Assembly (NCBI GenBank): GCA_016708585.1
Contig: JADJFK010000013.1
Span: forward strand, 1 to 64,000
Direction: 5' to 3'
Length of the DNA: 64,000 nucleotides
DNA from: Sulfuritalea sp.
GTDB lineage: Bacteria > Pseudomonadota > Gammaproteobacteria > Burkholderiales > Rhodocyclaceae
Part shown: positions 7,929-18,649 of the stretch, piece after piece
Layout of the letters: the number at the start of each line of letters is the position of its first letter
Position numbering within the stretch: position 1 is the stretch's first letter
Position numbers and translations under genes: made by a program
Notes under the pieces: generated by a model
Seen by the model: only the letters and a program-made list of their open reading frames with translations
Databases searched by the model: none
Told to the model about the DNA's origin: nothing

Positions 7929-8477
7929 GTGGGTCTCGATCGCGTGCCTTCCGGCAAGGATTTGCCGAACGATTTCAATGTGGTGATCGAGATTTCGATG
8001 CACTCGGAGCCGATCAAGTACGAGGTGGACAAGGAGTCCGGCGCGATTTTCGTCGACCGTTTCATGTCGACCTCGATGCACTATCCCTGCAATTACGGCT
8101 ACATCCCGCACACCATTTCCGGCGACGGCGACCCGGTGGATGTGCTGGTGCTGTCGCAGTTCGCATTGCCGCCCGGCGTCGTGGTGCGCTGCCGGCCGAT
8201 CGGCATGCTGAAGATGACCGACGAGGCCGGTGAGGACGCCAAGCTGCTGGCCGTGCCGGTGGACAAGCTGACGCCGATGTACCGTGATGTGTCCGGCCCG
8301 CGCGACCTGCCGCAACTGGTGCTCGATCAGATTTCGCACTTCTTCGCCCATTACAAGGACCTCGAGCCCGGCAAGTTCGTCAAGATCAACGGCTGGGTCG
8401 GCATCGAGGAGGCCAAGAAGGAAGTCATGGACGGCGTGGCGGCGTTCGAGGCCGCCAAAGACAAGCCGGCGTACTGA
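7929..8477 (+). CDS. ppa: inorganic pyrophosphatase
   Basis: 182 residues, a family I soluble pyrophosphatase. The metal-binding signature D-G-D-P-V-D and the preceding substrate segment (H-Y-P-C-N-Y-G-Y-I-P-H-T) are intact, as are K-Y-E-V-D-K-E-S-G at about 30–38 and the E-P-G-K-F-V-K-I-N-G-W segment late in the protein. It hydrolyses PPi to phosphate in the cytoplasm and so drives biosynthetic reactions. It starts with GTG behind AAAGGAG. It is divergent from hemP and 56 bp upstream of nadE, an enzyme that releases PPi. Confidence 0.96.
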   Translation: MGLDRVPSGKDLPNDFNVVIEISMHSEPIKYEVDKESGAIFVDRFMSTSMHYPCNYGYIPHTISGDGDPVDVLVLSQFALPPGVVVRCRPIGMLKMTDEAGEDAKLLAVPVDKLTPMYRDVSGPRDLPQLVLDQISHFFAHYKDLEPGKFVKINGWVGIEEAKKEVMDGVAAFEAAKDKPAY

Positions 8478-8533
8478 TTCGTCCGGCCGGCGACCGTACC
8501 CGCCGTGCGACGGGTCGGCTATAGTTTCCCCCC

Positions 8534-10156
8534 ATGAAACGCCTTCGCATTGCCATCGCCCAGATGAACGCCACGGTGGGCGACCTTGCCGGCAACGTGG
8601 ACCGGATTCTCGGCTTCGCCGTCCGCGCCCGCGACGGCGGCGCGGACGTGCTGCTGACCCCCGAGCTGGCGCTCTGCGGCTACCCGCCGGAAGACCTGCT
8701 GATGCGGCCGGACTTCTACCGCGCCTGCGCGGCCCAACTCGAGCGCCTCGCCGCGGCTGCCGCGCTGCCGGTGGTCGTCGGCCATCCGCAAGAGTCTGCC
8801 GGTGAGCGCTACAACGCCGCGTCCCTGCTGGCGGAGGGCCGGATAGCGGCGACCTACCGCAAGCACCGCCTGCCCAATTACGAGGTGTTCGACGAGGAAC
8901 GCTATTTCGCCGCGGGGCGCGGGCCCTGTGTCGTCGAACTCAAGGGCGTGCGCTGCGGGCTGGCGATCTGCGCCGACGTCTGGGAGCCGGGCGCCGCCGA
9001 AGCCGCGGTGCAGGCGGGCGCGGAACTGATGCTGACGCTGAATGCCTCGCCCTTCCACATGAACAAGCAGGCGCGCCGCTACGAGGTGTTGCGCGACCGG
9101 GTGGCGGCGACGGCGACGCCGGTGGTCTATGCCAACCTGGTAGGCGGCCAGGACGAGCTGGTGTTCGACGGCGCCTCGTTCGCCATGGACGGGCAGGGGC
9201 GCCTGACGCACCAGTCGCCGGCCTTCGTCGAGGCGCTGGAGTTCGTCGATTTTGCCGATGGTCATTTGTTGCCCGGCCGCATGGTCGAGCCGGCCTCGCT
9301 GGAGGCCGAGGTCTATGCCGCGCTGAAACTGGGCGTCGCCGATTACCTCGGCAAGAACGGTTTTCCCGGCGCCATCATCGGCCTTTCCGGCGGCATCGAT
9401 TCTGCGCTGACCCTGGCCATCGCGGTCGATGCGCTGGGCGCCGAGCGCGTGCGTTGCGTGATGATGCCGTCGCCGTGGACGGCGCAGATGAGCCTCGACG
9501 ATTCGCGCGAGATGGTGCGCCGGCTGGGCGTGCAGTACGACGAGATACCGATTGCATCCGCAATGGAGCAGTTCGCCGTGTCGCTGGCGCCGACTTTTGC
9601 CGACCTCGGTCCGAAACCGCCCTGGGACACTACCGACGAAAACCTGCAGGCGCGCATCCGCGGCATGCTGCTGATGGCGCTGTCCAACCGCACCGGGCGC
9701 ATCGTGCTGACCACCGGCAACAAGAGCGAAATGGCGGTCGGCTACGCCACGCTCTACGGCGACATGGCCGGCGGTTTCGCGGTGATCAAGGACGTGCCGA
9801 AGACCTTCGTCTATCGCCTCGCCGAATGGCGCAACACGGTGTCGGACGTGATTCCGCGGAACATCATCACCCGCCCGCCCTCGGCCGAGCTCAAGCCCGG
9901 CCAGACCGACCAGGACACGCTGCCGCCCTACGAAGTGCTCGACGCCATCATCGAAGCCTACATGGAACGCGACGAAAGCCCGCGCCAGATCATCGCCGGC
10001 GGCATCGGCGAGGCCGACGTGCGCAAGGTGGTCGGCATGCTGAAGAAGAACGAGTACAAGCGCCGCCAGGCGCCGGTCGGCATCCGCGTCACGCAACGCG
10101 GTTTCGGCAAGGATTGGCGCTATCCGATAACATCGGCCTACGCCGACGAATGGTGA
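8534..10156 (+). CDS. nadE: glutamine-dependent NAD+ synthase
   Basis: 540 residues, the two-domain form. The N-terminal nitrilase-type amidase domain has the catalytic glutamate in T-P-E-L-A-L-C-G-Y-P-P and the nucleophilic cysteine in L-A-I-C-A-D-V-W (~residue 148). The C-terminal synthetase domain has the PP-loop S-G-G-I-D-S at about 284–289. It also has T-T-G-N-K-S-E-M-A-V-G-Y and G-D-M-A-G-G-F, which form the NaAD/ATP site. Ammonia from glutamine is channelled to amidate deamido-NAD, the last step of NAD synthesis. It is preceded by a short hairpin but no obvious terminator. Confidence 0.96.
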   Translation: MKRLRIAIAQMNATVGDLAGNVDRILGFAVRARDGGADVLLTPELALCGYPPEDLLMRPDFYRACAAQLERLAAAAALPVVVGHPQESAGERYNAASLLAEGRIAATYRKHRLPNYEVFDEERYFAAGRGPCVVELKGVRCGLAICADVWEPGAAEAAVQAGAELMLTLNASPFHMNKQARRYEVLRDRVAATATPVVYANLVGGQDELVFDGASFAMDGQGRLTHQSPAFVEALEFVDFADGHLLPGRMVEPASLEAEVYAALKLGVADYLGKNGFPGAIIGLSGGIDSALTLAIAVDALGAERVRCVMMPSPWTAQMSLDDSREMVRRLGVQYDEIPIASAMEQFAVSLAPTFADLGPKPPWDTTDENLQARIRGMLLMALSNRTGRIVLTTGNKSEMAVGYATLYGDMAGGFAVIKDVPKTFVYRLAEWRNTVSDVIPRNIITRPPSAELKPGQTDQDTLPPYEVLDAIIEAYMERDESPRQIIAGGIGEADVRKVVGMLKKNEYKRRQAPVGIRVTQRGFGKDWRYPITSAYADEW

Positions 10157-10246
10157 GCCATTCCCCCGACTCCCTTCTGACGGAAGGGGGTGACGGCGGC
10201 TCGGCCGCAGGGCGGCTTCGAATTGTTGACAACGAGGAATAGGGAC

Positions 10247-10585
10247 ATGAAGAAAATAGAAGCCATCATCAAGCCGTTCAAGCTCGACGAGGTGCGCGAG
10301 GCATTGTCCGATGTCGGCGTGACGGGACTGACCGTGGCCGAGGTCAAGGGTTTCGGCCGGCAGAAGGGCCACACCGAGCTGTATCGCGGTGCCGAGTACG
10401 TGGTCGACTTCCTGCCCAAGATCAAGATCGAGATCGTCGTCGCCGACGAGACCGTGGAACCGGCGATCGAGGCCATCATCAAGGCCGCCCGCACCGGCAA
10501 GATCGGCGACGGCAAGATCTTCGTTTCGTCGGTGGAACAGGTGGTGCGGATTCGCACTGGCGAGGCCAACGAAGCCGCGATCTGA
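10247..10585 (+). CDS. glnB: nitrogen regulatory protein P-II
   Basis: 112 residues, exactly PII length. The N-terminus (MKKIEAIIKPFKLDEVREAL), the T-loop with the uridylylation tyrosine in Y-R-G-A-E-Y (residues 46 and 51), and the C-terminal signature T-G-K-I-G-D-G-K-I-F-V are all present. It signals 2-oxoglutarate, ATP and glutamine status to targets such as NtrB, GlnE and ammonium channels. The terminal R-I-R-T-G-E-A-N-E-A-A-I is closer to GlnB than GlnK. It follows nadE by 90 bp; that pairing is common in betaproteobacteria. No amtB is adjacent, which also favours GlnB. Confidence 0.95.
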   Translation: MKKIEAIIKPFKLDEVREALSDVGVTGLTVAEVKGFGRQKGHTELYRGAEYVVDFLPKIKIEIVVADETVEPAIEAIIKAARTGKIGDGKIFVSSVEQVVRIRTGEANEAAI

Positions 10586-10923
10586 GCGGCTGTCGCCGGT
10601 CGGCTGGTCGCAGGCCGCAGACCGGCCGGCTGGCCCCTCCGGCCCCATTTGCTTGCGGCATGACGCCCGCTTTGCGGGCATCGACCTTTCCTGAAATGCC
10701 AAGGTGTTTTCCGGCGCCCCGCTTTGCCTGCGCCGCTGCCTTCCTGCGCGGTATCTGCCCGCGACGATGATGCGCCGCGGCAAAGCGCCCTCCATAATTC
10801 GCTTAAATTACATCGGCTTGACTTCAGTCAATACGCCTGTTTCGGCAATCCGGACGATCCTCAAGCTTTGTCGCCAGGAGTGCGGCGCCCCATCTTCCCC
10901 AGCGTGAATCGAAAGGAAACCCC
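10586..10923 (+). promoter_or_regulatory. intergenic leader of the RTX gene with a perfect palindrome
   Basis: This 338-bp gap holds no credible gene. At 10818–10831 it contains the perfect inverted repeat TTGACT-tc-AGTCAA, a plausible operator ~90 bp before the RTX start. The segment around it is AT-richer than its surroundings. An AAAGGAAA ribosome site at about 10912–10919 precedes the ATG at 10924. No confident −35/−10 pair could be assigned. Confidence 0.45.
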
Positions 10924-13900
10924 ATGGCCCTGTTCACCAAGACTTCTTTGAACTTCATCGCCGGCAGCGCGGCCAACGACCTCATCATGGTAAATGCCGG
11001 CATCGATGCGGACAGCTTCTCGATCGCGGGCGGCGCCGGCGTCGACGAGCTGCGCTTCGCCAGCACGACGCCGTTCGACCTGCTCATCATCGACGAGGGG
11101 CACATCGCCGGCGTCGAATCCGTGGTGATCGGCACCGGCGCCGCCGCTGCCGCGGTGCTGACGGGAACCACGGCGCTCGACGTGGATGCGACCTTCGCCG
11201 AAAACGCCCTGGCGATCACCGGCAATGCCGGCGCGAACATGATCCTCGGCACGCTCTACGCCGATACCATCACCGGCGGCCTCGGCGCCGATGTGCTGTA
11301 TGGCGGCGCGGACAACGATCGCTTCATCGTGAATTCCGCCGCCGAGCATCCGGCGACCGAACTGATCGACGGCGAAGAAGGCTTCGACACCATCCTCTTT
11401 GCATCCACCCTCGCCGGCGACACGCTGCTGCTGCGCGAAGACGACGATGTCGAGGCGGTGGTGATCGGCACCGGCGCCGGCGTCACGACCGGCATCGTCG
11501 CGCTGCATGTCGATGCAAGCGGCATGTTCAACCTGTTCGGCGTCCAGATCACGGGCAATGCGGGCGCCAACCGGCTGACCGGCACGGCCTACGACGACGA
11601 GCTGATCGGCGGCCTCGGCAACGACACCCTGGCGGGCGGCGCGGGCAATGACGTGCTGACCGGCGGCGCCGGCGCGGATTCGCTTTCCGGCGGCGCCGGC
11701 GACGACCTGTTCCTGGTCGGCGCGCAGGCGGACTATGCGGCGGGCGAACTCATCGCCGGCGGCGAGGGCAACGACGTCCTGCGCTTCGAGGCGGTCGCCG
11801 CGGGGGCGACGGTGACGCTCGGCGCCGGCGTCACGGGCATCGATGAGGTGAAGTTCGGCATCGCCGCGCAGACGCTGGCCGTGAACCTGAATGCGCAGGC
11901 GGTCACTGCCGGCCTGATGCTGCGCGGCACCGACGGCGCCAACGTGATCGTCGGCACGGCCTTTGCCGACGACCTGCGCGGCGGCGGCGGCAACGACGTG
12001 TTCGTGATATCCAGCGCCGCCGACCATGGGGAACAGGAGCGTATCTGGGGCGAGGGCGGGACGGACGAAATCCGCTTCGCCGGAACCGGCGGCACGCTGG
12101 TGCTGGCCGCTTTGGGTCGGGTGGATGTGGAGCGCGTCGTCATCGCGGGCGGCACGCTTCCCGCCGCGACGGCGACGATGGCCAGTGTCGGCGTGGACGC
12201 CTCGGCGCTGGACACCGGGCTGGTGCTCGTCGGCAACGCCGGCAACAATGCGCTGACGGGCGGCTCGGCCGAGGACTCGATTACAGGCGGCGCGGGCAAC
12301 GACACGCTGGCGGGCGGCGACGGCAACGACACCCTGGTCGGCGGCGCCGGCGCGGATTCCATGAACGGAGGGGGCGGCGATGACCTCTACCGCTTCCTTG
12401 CGGTGACCGATTCCGTGGCCGGCGAGGTCATCGCCGACAGCGGAACGGTGATCGAGGAGGAAATCCAGCACGACGGCGAGCCGCTCCTGGACGAGTTCGG
12501 CGAGCGCGTGTATGACGAATACGGCGAACCGCTCTGGCTGGTCGAGCCCTACACCGAGATCCTGACCACCATCGATCCGGGCAACGACATCATCGAATAT
12601 GCGGGCGCCACCGGCGTCCTGGTGCTGCGCGCGGGAACCGCCGGGATCGAGAGCGTGCAACTGTCCGCCGGCGCGACGACGGGCGGCATCGATGCCTCGG
12701 CAGTCGGCTACGGCCTGCCAATCTTCGGCAACGCGGGCGCCAACGCTGATCACGGGTACCGCCTACGACGACACCATCACCGGTGGGCTGGGCGCCGACA
12801 CGCTGGTCGGCGGCGCCGGCAACGACACGTTCATCGTCAACACGCCGGCCGAGCTGACCGGCGACCAGATCACCGGCGGCCTCGGCATCGACCGGCTGGT
12901 CGTCGGCGGCACGGCACAGTTCGTGCCGGGGGCGAACGTCTCGGTCGACATCATCGTCGCGCGCAACGTCAATGCCAGCGCCGTCACCGGCGATGTGATG
13001 CTGTTCGGCGCCGAGACGCACTCGAACACGCTGGTCGGCGGCCTCGGCAACGACGTCATGCATGGCGGCTGGGCGGCGGACACGCTCACCGGCGGCGCGG
13101 GCAACGATACCTTCCTCGTCAGCGGCATGCTGACGCTGATGGACGACAGCATGGTCGGCGGTGCCGGCAACGACGCGCTGGTATTTACGCACGACGCCGA
13201 TCCGGAATTCGGCCTCTCGACGGCGTTCATGCTGTCCCTCGGCATCCTTTCCGGCGATACGCTGATCCTGGGCTACGGCGGGAACATGAGCGGGATCGAG
13301 GAAGTCAGGATCGGCTCGAGCGTGAGCGACACGACCGCGGCCAGCGTGTTCGCCGACGGCAGCGTGGATCCCGCAGCCTACGTCGGCAATCCTGCCGGCA
13401 ATCCCGTCTTCGATTTCGATCCGTATTCGGAACCCACACTGGAGCTGATACAGTCGTGGTATGACTTGGGGGTATTCGAGTGGGCTTACGGACTTGGGTA
13501 TTTCTCTCTCGATCCGGCCGAAACCAGCGTGGAAGATTACTTAGCATATGCCCAGGAATATTACGCCAATGCCCCTTGGCAATATGCGATTGTGGTCGAC
13601 TTGATATCGGCCGTGTTCGGCGGAGGAGGAGGCATCGACCCGCCGGAATGGCTCGCCGACCTGGCGCCGTACGACCCGAACCTGATTTCCGCCGGGCTCC
13701 GGATCATCGGCAACGACGGCGACAACATGATCGCCGGCACGCGCTTCGCCGATACCCTCGTCGGCAACGGCGGCGACGACGTTTTCGTCATCAGCCGGGG
13801 TGCGCACCATGCGGCGGGCGAGGTGATCAACGGCGGCGCCGGCAGCGACGAATTGCGCTTCACCAGCACCCTGGCGGGCGATACGCTGGTGTTGCAGCGG

Positions 13901-16852
13901 AGCGTCACGGGGATCGAGTCCTACCGCATCGCCGACCTTCGCGACGATGCCCACTATGGCGTCAACCTCAACGCCGCCCGCCTGGGCTCGGCGGCGACCC
14001 TTTACGGCAACGGCGGCAACAACCGCCTGACCGGGACGAACTTCGGCGACTCCATCAATGGCGCCGCGGGCGACGACGTGCTCGACGGCGGGCGCGGCAA
14101 CGACACGCTTGACGGCGGCGCGGGGCGCGACGTCCTGCTGGGCGGCCTGGGCAACGACGTCTTCGTCGACCCGGTGGGCGGTTCCTGGGACGCTTCTGTC
14201 GCATTCGAACAGGACCGGCTGAACGGTGGCGCCGGCATCGACACGGTGCGCGTCATGAACGACAGCAGGCTCGATCTCACCAGCTTCGCCAGCCGCAGCT
14301 TCCTCGGCATAGAGCGCATCGACCTCGGCTCGGGCGACAACACACTGGTGGTCGACTTCGATCGCGCGCTGGAAAGTGTGCGCGACGACGGAACGCTGCG
14401 CGTGGACGGCGACGCCGGCGACAGGGTGGTTGTGGTCGACGCCTGGACGCCGGGCACGCCTGCCGGCGGCTACGTCGATTGGGTGCGCAGCGAGGGCGAG
14501 GCGACGGTGCATCTGGAGGTGGCCGAGGGCATCACCGTCGAGCGGCACCAGACGGCCACCGCGGCAGTCGACAACCTCGTCGGTGGCAGCGGCATCAATG
14601 ACGTATTCATTTTCCATGAGAGCACGCTCACCGCGGACGACCAGGTGGATGGCGCCGGCGGCGACGACGTGGTGCGGCTCGTGGGGGGCGGCAGCTTCGA
14701 CCTCAACAACCTGGACATGACGGCGATCGACGGTGTCTACCTGGCGGATGGCGCCACGGTCATCCTGGGGCCGGATTCGGTGCCGGTCCATGGCAGCTTC
14801 TTCGATGACACCTTCGTGGTGACGACGGCGACGCCGGGTGCCATCGACGGCGGCGATGGAATCGACACATTGCAGTTCAACCTGGACGGTGGGACCTTGG
14901 GTTCGCTGGTCACCACCGGTTTCGAGCTGCTGCATGTCGTGGGCGGCGGCAGCATCACCCTGGCAGGTACCTGGTCCGACATCCTGCTCGATGACGCCAA
15001 CTATGTCGCCACGCTCGGCGAGCTCACTACCTACGGCATCACTTTCGGCAGCGGTGACGACAGCCTGGGCCTGAACCCTTTGGCGCTGGTCAGCAGCCCC
15101 ATCCAGATGGGCTTCGGCGCGGATACCGTCTCGGGCAGCGCCGCCAACGGCATCGTGGTCAACCTCGACTACGGCGATGATCTCTGGATCTACGATGGCG
15201 GTGCCCTCGACGGCGGGAGCATTTATGGCGATTTGGGCAGCGACACGATCGAGTACTCCGGTGCCGGCAATCTGGCATTCATTCTCTACGCGAACGGAGC
15301 CGTGGGCTACTACGATTTCGAAAACCTCGACGCCGCCGCCGCGACCGGCAACCTGACGGTGAACGTCGAAACCACGAATGCCTTTTACCCGACAGACATC
15401 AAGACCGGTTCGGGAGGCGACACCATCGACCTCGGCGGCTCGTGGGACCTTGCCGTCTGTACGGTGCAGTCCGGCAGCGGCAACGATATGGTGTCCGGCC
15501 TGGGCGAGGGCGACAGCGTCGACCTCGGGAGCGGCAATGATCGCCTGGTCATGAACACCCTGGTGGCTTCGGCGTCGGTTCACGGCGGCTCGGGGTCGGA
15601 TACGCTTGCCATCGAGTCCGCCTGGTGGATAGAGGCGTCGCCGGCAATTCGCCTCGATCTCGCCAGCGACCAGTTTGCGGTTTCAGGCGCCAGCCTGGAC
15701 GGCTTCGAAAACCTGGATGCCGCTTTCCTCACGAACAATCTGACGGTCCATGCATCGGGCAGCGGCTCGACGATAGCGACGGGGTCCGGGAGCGACCAGA
15801 TCTTCCTCGGCGCCGGCGCCGATACCGTAAACACCGGATACGGGATCGATACGGTAACCGGTGCGCCCAGCGAGGGCGATTCGATCGTCTTCCTCGACTC
15901 CGGAACACTCGTCATCGATTCCGCACTCGCGCCCACGGTCAACTTCCACGCGGAAAGCACTTCCCCGGGAACGATCAACGTCACTGCCGCGAGTGGCGCC
16001 GTGGTGCTCGACCTGGTCAACGACCTGGAAAATTTCTACACCATCGCCTGTGCTACCGACGCCGATGTCTCGGTGACATTGCCGTCCGGCGGGGTCGTCT
16101 GGACCACCGTGGACTTTTCCGGCGGGACGGGAGACGACACGATAAGTTTCGGAGCAAGCGTGTTTGGCAGCTTCGACCTTGGCGGCGGCAACGATACGAC
16201 AAACTGGATTGACTTCCTGGCTGTCTCGGGTGGCGCCGGCACCGACACGATTACCTACGCCGGCGCTGCCAGCGCCTGGATAGACCTGCACTTCGGTGCC
16301 TACTCGGGATTCGAGAATCTCGACGCGCAGCTGGCAGCCGGCAACCTGACTGCGGCGGCCAGCGCGACCGGATCGACCCTGTTGGGCGGTACTGGCAACG
16401 ACATCCTGACCGGCGATGCGGGCAACGACATCCTGGCCGGCGGTGCCGGCAATGACACGCTGAACGGCGGTGCGGGAACCGACGCTCTGACCGGCGGCGC
16501 CGGCAACGACCGGTTCCACTTCGATCAGGCCGCAGGCGCCGCGAATGCCGACACGATCACGGACTTCACCGGCGCAGACGTCGACGAAATCTGGCTCGGC
16601 CTGGGCGCCTTCTCGGCGCTGGGCTCGACCGGCGCGGTGCTGGCCGGCGCCGTGGAGCAGGCCGCGACCCTGTCCGACGATTCCGGGGCCGCGGGCACCT
16701 TCCTCAAGTTCGATACCGACAGCGGTGCCTTGTACTACGACGCCGACGGCAGCGGCACCGGCGGCGCCGGGCTGCAGCTGATCGCGACGCTCACCGGGGT
16801 GAACTCGCTCAACCTGACCGGAGATTCAAGCGGCGACATTTTCGTCTTCTGA
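10924..16852 (+). pseudogene. large RTX-like calcium-binding secreted protein (frameshifted)
   Basis: About 1975 residues if read through one frameshift near 12745. It consists of scattered Gly/Asp nonapeptide blocks of the G-G-x-G-N-D-x-L type, for example around 11600–11710, 12280–12370, 12780–12840, 14040–14170 and 16380–16520. They alternate with beta-rich spacers beginning N-A-G-A-N or similar. Such repeats fold as Ca2+-bound beta-rolls outside the cell. There is no N-terminal signal peptide. The C-terminus ends D-I-F-V-F after an acidic region, consistent with an uncleaved type I secretion signal. No ABC exporter or enzyme domain is visible here, so an adhesin or S-layer-like role is a guess. 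The frame changes at AAC-GCT-GAT, where homologous repeats read N-x-L-T-G or N-x-L-I-T-G; either a 1-base insertion or a 2-base loss would explain it. The gene may be intact in the cell. Confidence 0.8.
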
Positions 16853-16876
16853 GCCGGGGCAAGGCGTCTGCGCCCG

Positions 16877-17479
16877 CTATGTTTTCGGTGCGGCGAGCAG
16901 TACCAGCACCGCGCCGGCGCCGCCTTCGACGGTGCGGGCCTGGCAGAAGGCCAGCACTTCGCTGCGCTGGGTCAGCCAGCCCAGCACCAGCTTCTTCAGC
17001 ACCGGCTCGCGGCCGGGCGAACTGAGGCCCTTGCCGTGCACGATGCGCACGCAGCGGTGGCCGCGATTGCGGCATTCGCGCAGGAAGGTGACGACGGCGT
17101 GTCGCGCCTCATCGCGGTTCATGCCGTGCAGGTCGAGTTTCCCCTGGGTCACCCAGCGGCCGCGGCGCAAATCGCGCAGCCAGGCTTTCGGCAGGCCGTC
17201 GCGCCGCCAGGCGGCTTCGTCGCCGCCCTCCAGGTACAGATCGATCAGCGCCGGACCGTGCAGGGATTCGGCCAGCGCGGCGGCCTCGTCAAACAGGTGC
17301 TGGCGCGGAATCGCCGGCGGCAGCGGCGGTTCGTGGTGGACGCGGTCCCATTGCAGCGGATGGACGTCCGCCACCGCCGCGCGAAACGCAGTGCGCTCTT
17401 CGGCGCTTGGAACTGCCGGAGTGCTTCGAGCGGTGCGAACGGGTCGCTTGGCCACAGCGGGCGGGACCACGCGGGGCAC
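16877..17479 (-). CDS. Smr-domain protein
   Basis: 200 residues. The C-terminal ~85 residues form a Smr domain: L-D-L-H-G-M-N-R-D-E-A-R at about 116–127, followed by V-R-I-V-H-G-K-G-L. The N-terminal part is basic and proline-rich. Stand-alone Smr proteins of this type are nucleases; SmrB acts on mRNA at collided ribosomes, and MutS2-linked Smr domains nick DNA. I cannot tell which applies here. It ends 24 bp from the RTX gene in convergent orientation, and starts 40 bp after trxB on the same strand, so it may be cotranscribed with trxB. Confidence 0.88.
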   Translation of the reverse strand: MPRVVPPAVAKRPVRTARSTPAVPSAEERTAFRAAVADVHPLQWDRVHHEPPLPPAIPRQHLFDEAAALAESLHGPALIDLYLEGGDEAAWRRDGLPKAWLRDLRRGRWVTQGKLDLHGMNRDEARHAVVTFLRECRNRGHRCVRIVHGKGLSSPGREPVLKKLVLGWLTQRSEVLAFCQARTVEGGAGAVLVLLAAPKT

Positions 17480-17519
17480 GGCCGGAGCCTCACGCTCCGG
17501 CGGTGCTCCGGGTCATGGT

Positions 17520-18470
17520 CTATTCCAGGCTGTCGAGGTATTTCTCGGCGTCGAGCGCCGCCTGGCATCCGGTCGCAGCGCTGGTGACGGCCTGCTTGTA
17601 GATGTGGTCCTGCACGTCGCCGGCGGCGAACACGCCGGGGATGCTGGTCGCGGTGGCGTTGCCGTTGCGGCCGGCCTGGGTGACGATGTAGCCGCCTTCC
17701 ATTTCCAGTTGGCCGACGAAGAGGTCGGTGTTGGGTTTATGGCCGATCGCGATGAACACGCCCATCAGCGCGATGTCTTCCGTGGCGCCGGTCTTGACGC
17801 TCTTGATGCGCATGCCGGTGACGCCGGACTTGTCGCCCAGCACCTCGTCCAGCGTATGGTCCCACTTGATGGTGACCTTGCCCGCCTTCTCCCTCTCGAA
17901 CAGCTTGTCCTGCAGGATCTTCTCGCCGCGGAACTTGTTGCGCCGATGCACGACCGTGACATGGCTGGCGATGTTGGCCAGGTAGAGCGCTTCCTCCACC
18001 GCCGTGTTGCCGCCGCCGATTACCGCGACCGCCTGGTTCTTGTAGAAGAAGCCGTCGCAGGTGGCGCAGGCCGAGACGCCCTTGCCGGAAAACGCCTCTT
18101 CGGAAGGCAGGCCCAGGTACTGTGCCGAGGCGCCGGTGGCGATGATCAGCGCGTCGCAGGTGTATTCACCGGAATCGCCGACCAGGCGGATCGGCTTCTC
18201 GGTCAGTGCCGCGGTGTGGATGTGGTCGAAGATGAGTTCGGTCTGGAAGCGCGCGGCATGTTTCTCGAAGCGCGCCATCAGGTCGGGGCCCTGCACGCCG
18301 TCGGCATCGGCGGGCCAGTTATCGACGTCGGTGGTGGTCATCAATTGCCCGCCCTGGGCCATGCCGGTGACCAGCACCGGCTTCAGGTTGGCGCGGGCGG
18401 CATAGACGGCGGCGGTGTAGCCGGCCGGGCCGGAACCGAGGATGAGGAGGCGGGCGTGGCGGGTGCTCAT
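17520..18470 (-). CDS. trxB: thioredoxin reductase
   Basis: 316 residues, the usual size. The N-terminal FAD motif G-S-G-P-A-G is at residues 12–17, the redox-active C135-A-T-C138 is intact, the NADPH motif G-G-G-N-T-A-V-E-E follows, and the second FAD motif G-V-F-A-A-G-D lies near the C-terminus. It transfers electrons from NADPH to thioredoxin in the cytoplasm. It is divergent from the two-partner secretion operon across a ~180-bp gap. Confidence 0.97.
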   Translation of the reverse strand: MSTRHARLLILGSGPAGYTAAVYAARANLKPVLVTGMAQGGQLMTTTDVDNWPADADGVQGPDLMARFEKHAARFQTELIFDHIHTAALTEKPIRLVGDSGEYTCDALIIATGASAQYLGLPSEEAFSGKGVSACATCDGFFYKNQAVAVIGGGNTAVEEALYLANIASHVTVVHRRNKFRGEKILQDKLFEREKAGKVTIKWDHTLDEVLGDKSGVTGMRIKSVKTGATEDIALMGVFIAIGHKPNTDLFVGQLEMEGGYIVTQAGRNGNATATSIPGVFAAGDVQDHIYKQAVTSAATGCQAALDAEKYLDSLE

Positions 18471-18649
18471 GGCGGGGAAATCCTGTGGTGGGAATGGAGG
18501 GGATTATATAGAGCGGAACAGAGCCTGACTTCCGGAGTCGGCTATCGTCCGGCAGGCGTGAAATCCTTCATGCTCCCAATCACTTACTTTATCCGTGAAA
18601 TACTTGACCATGGTAGTCTTGTTCTTTATTGAGCAGCGAGGTGACACTG

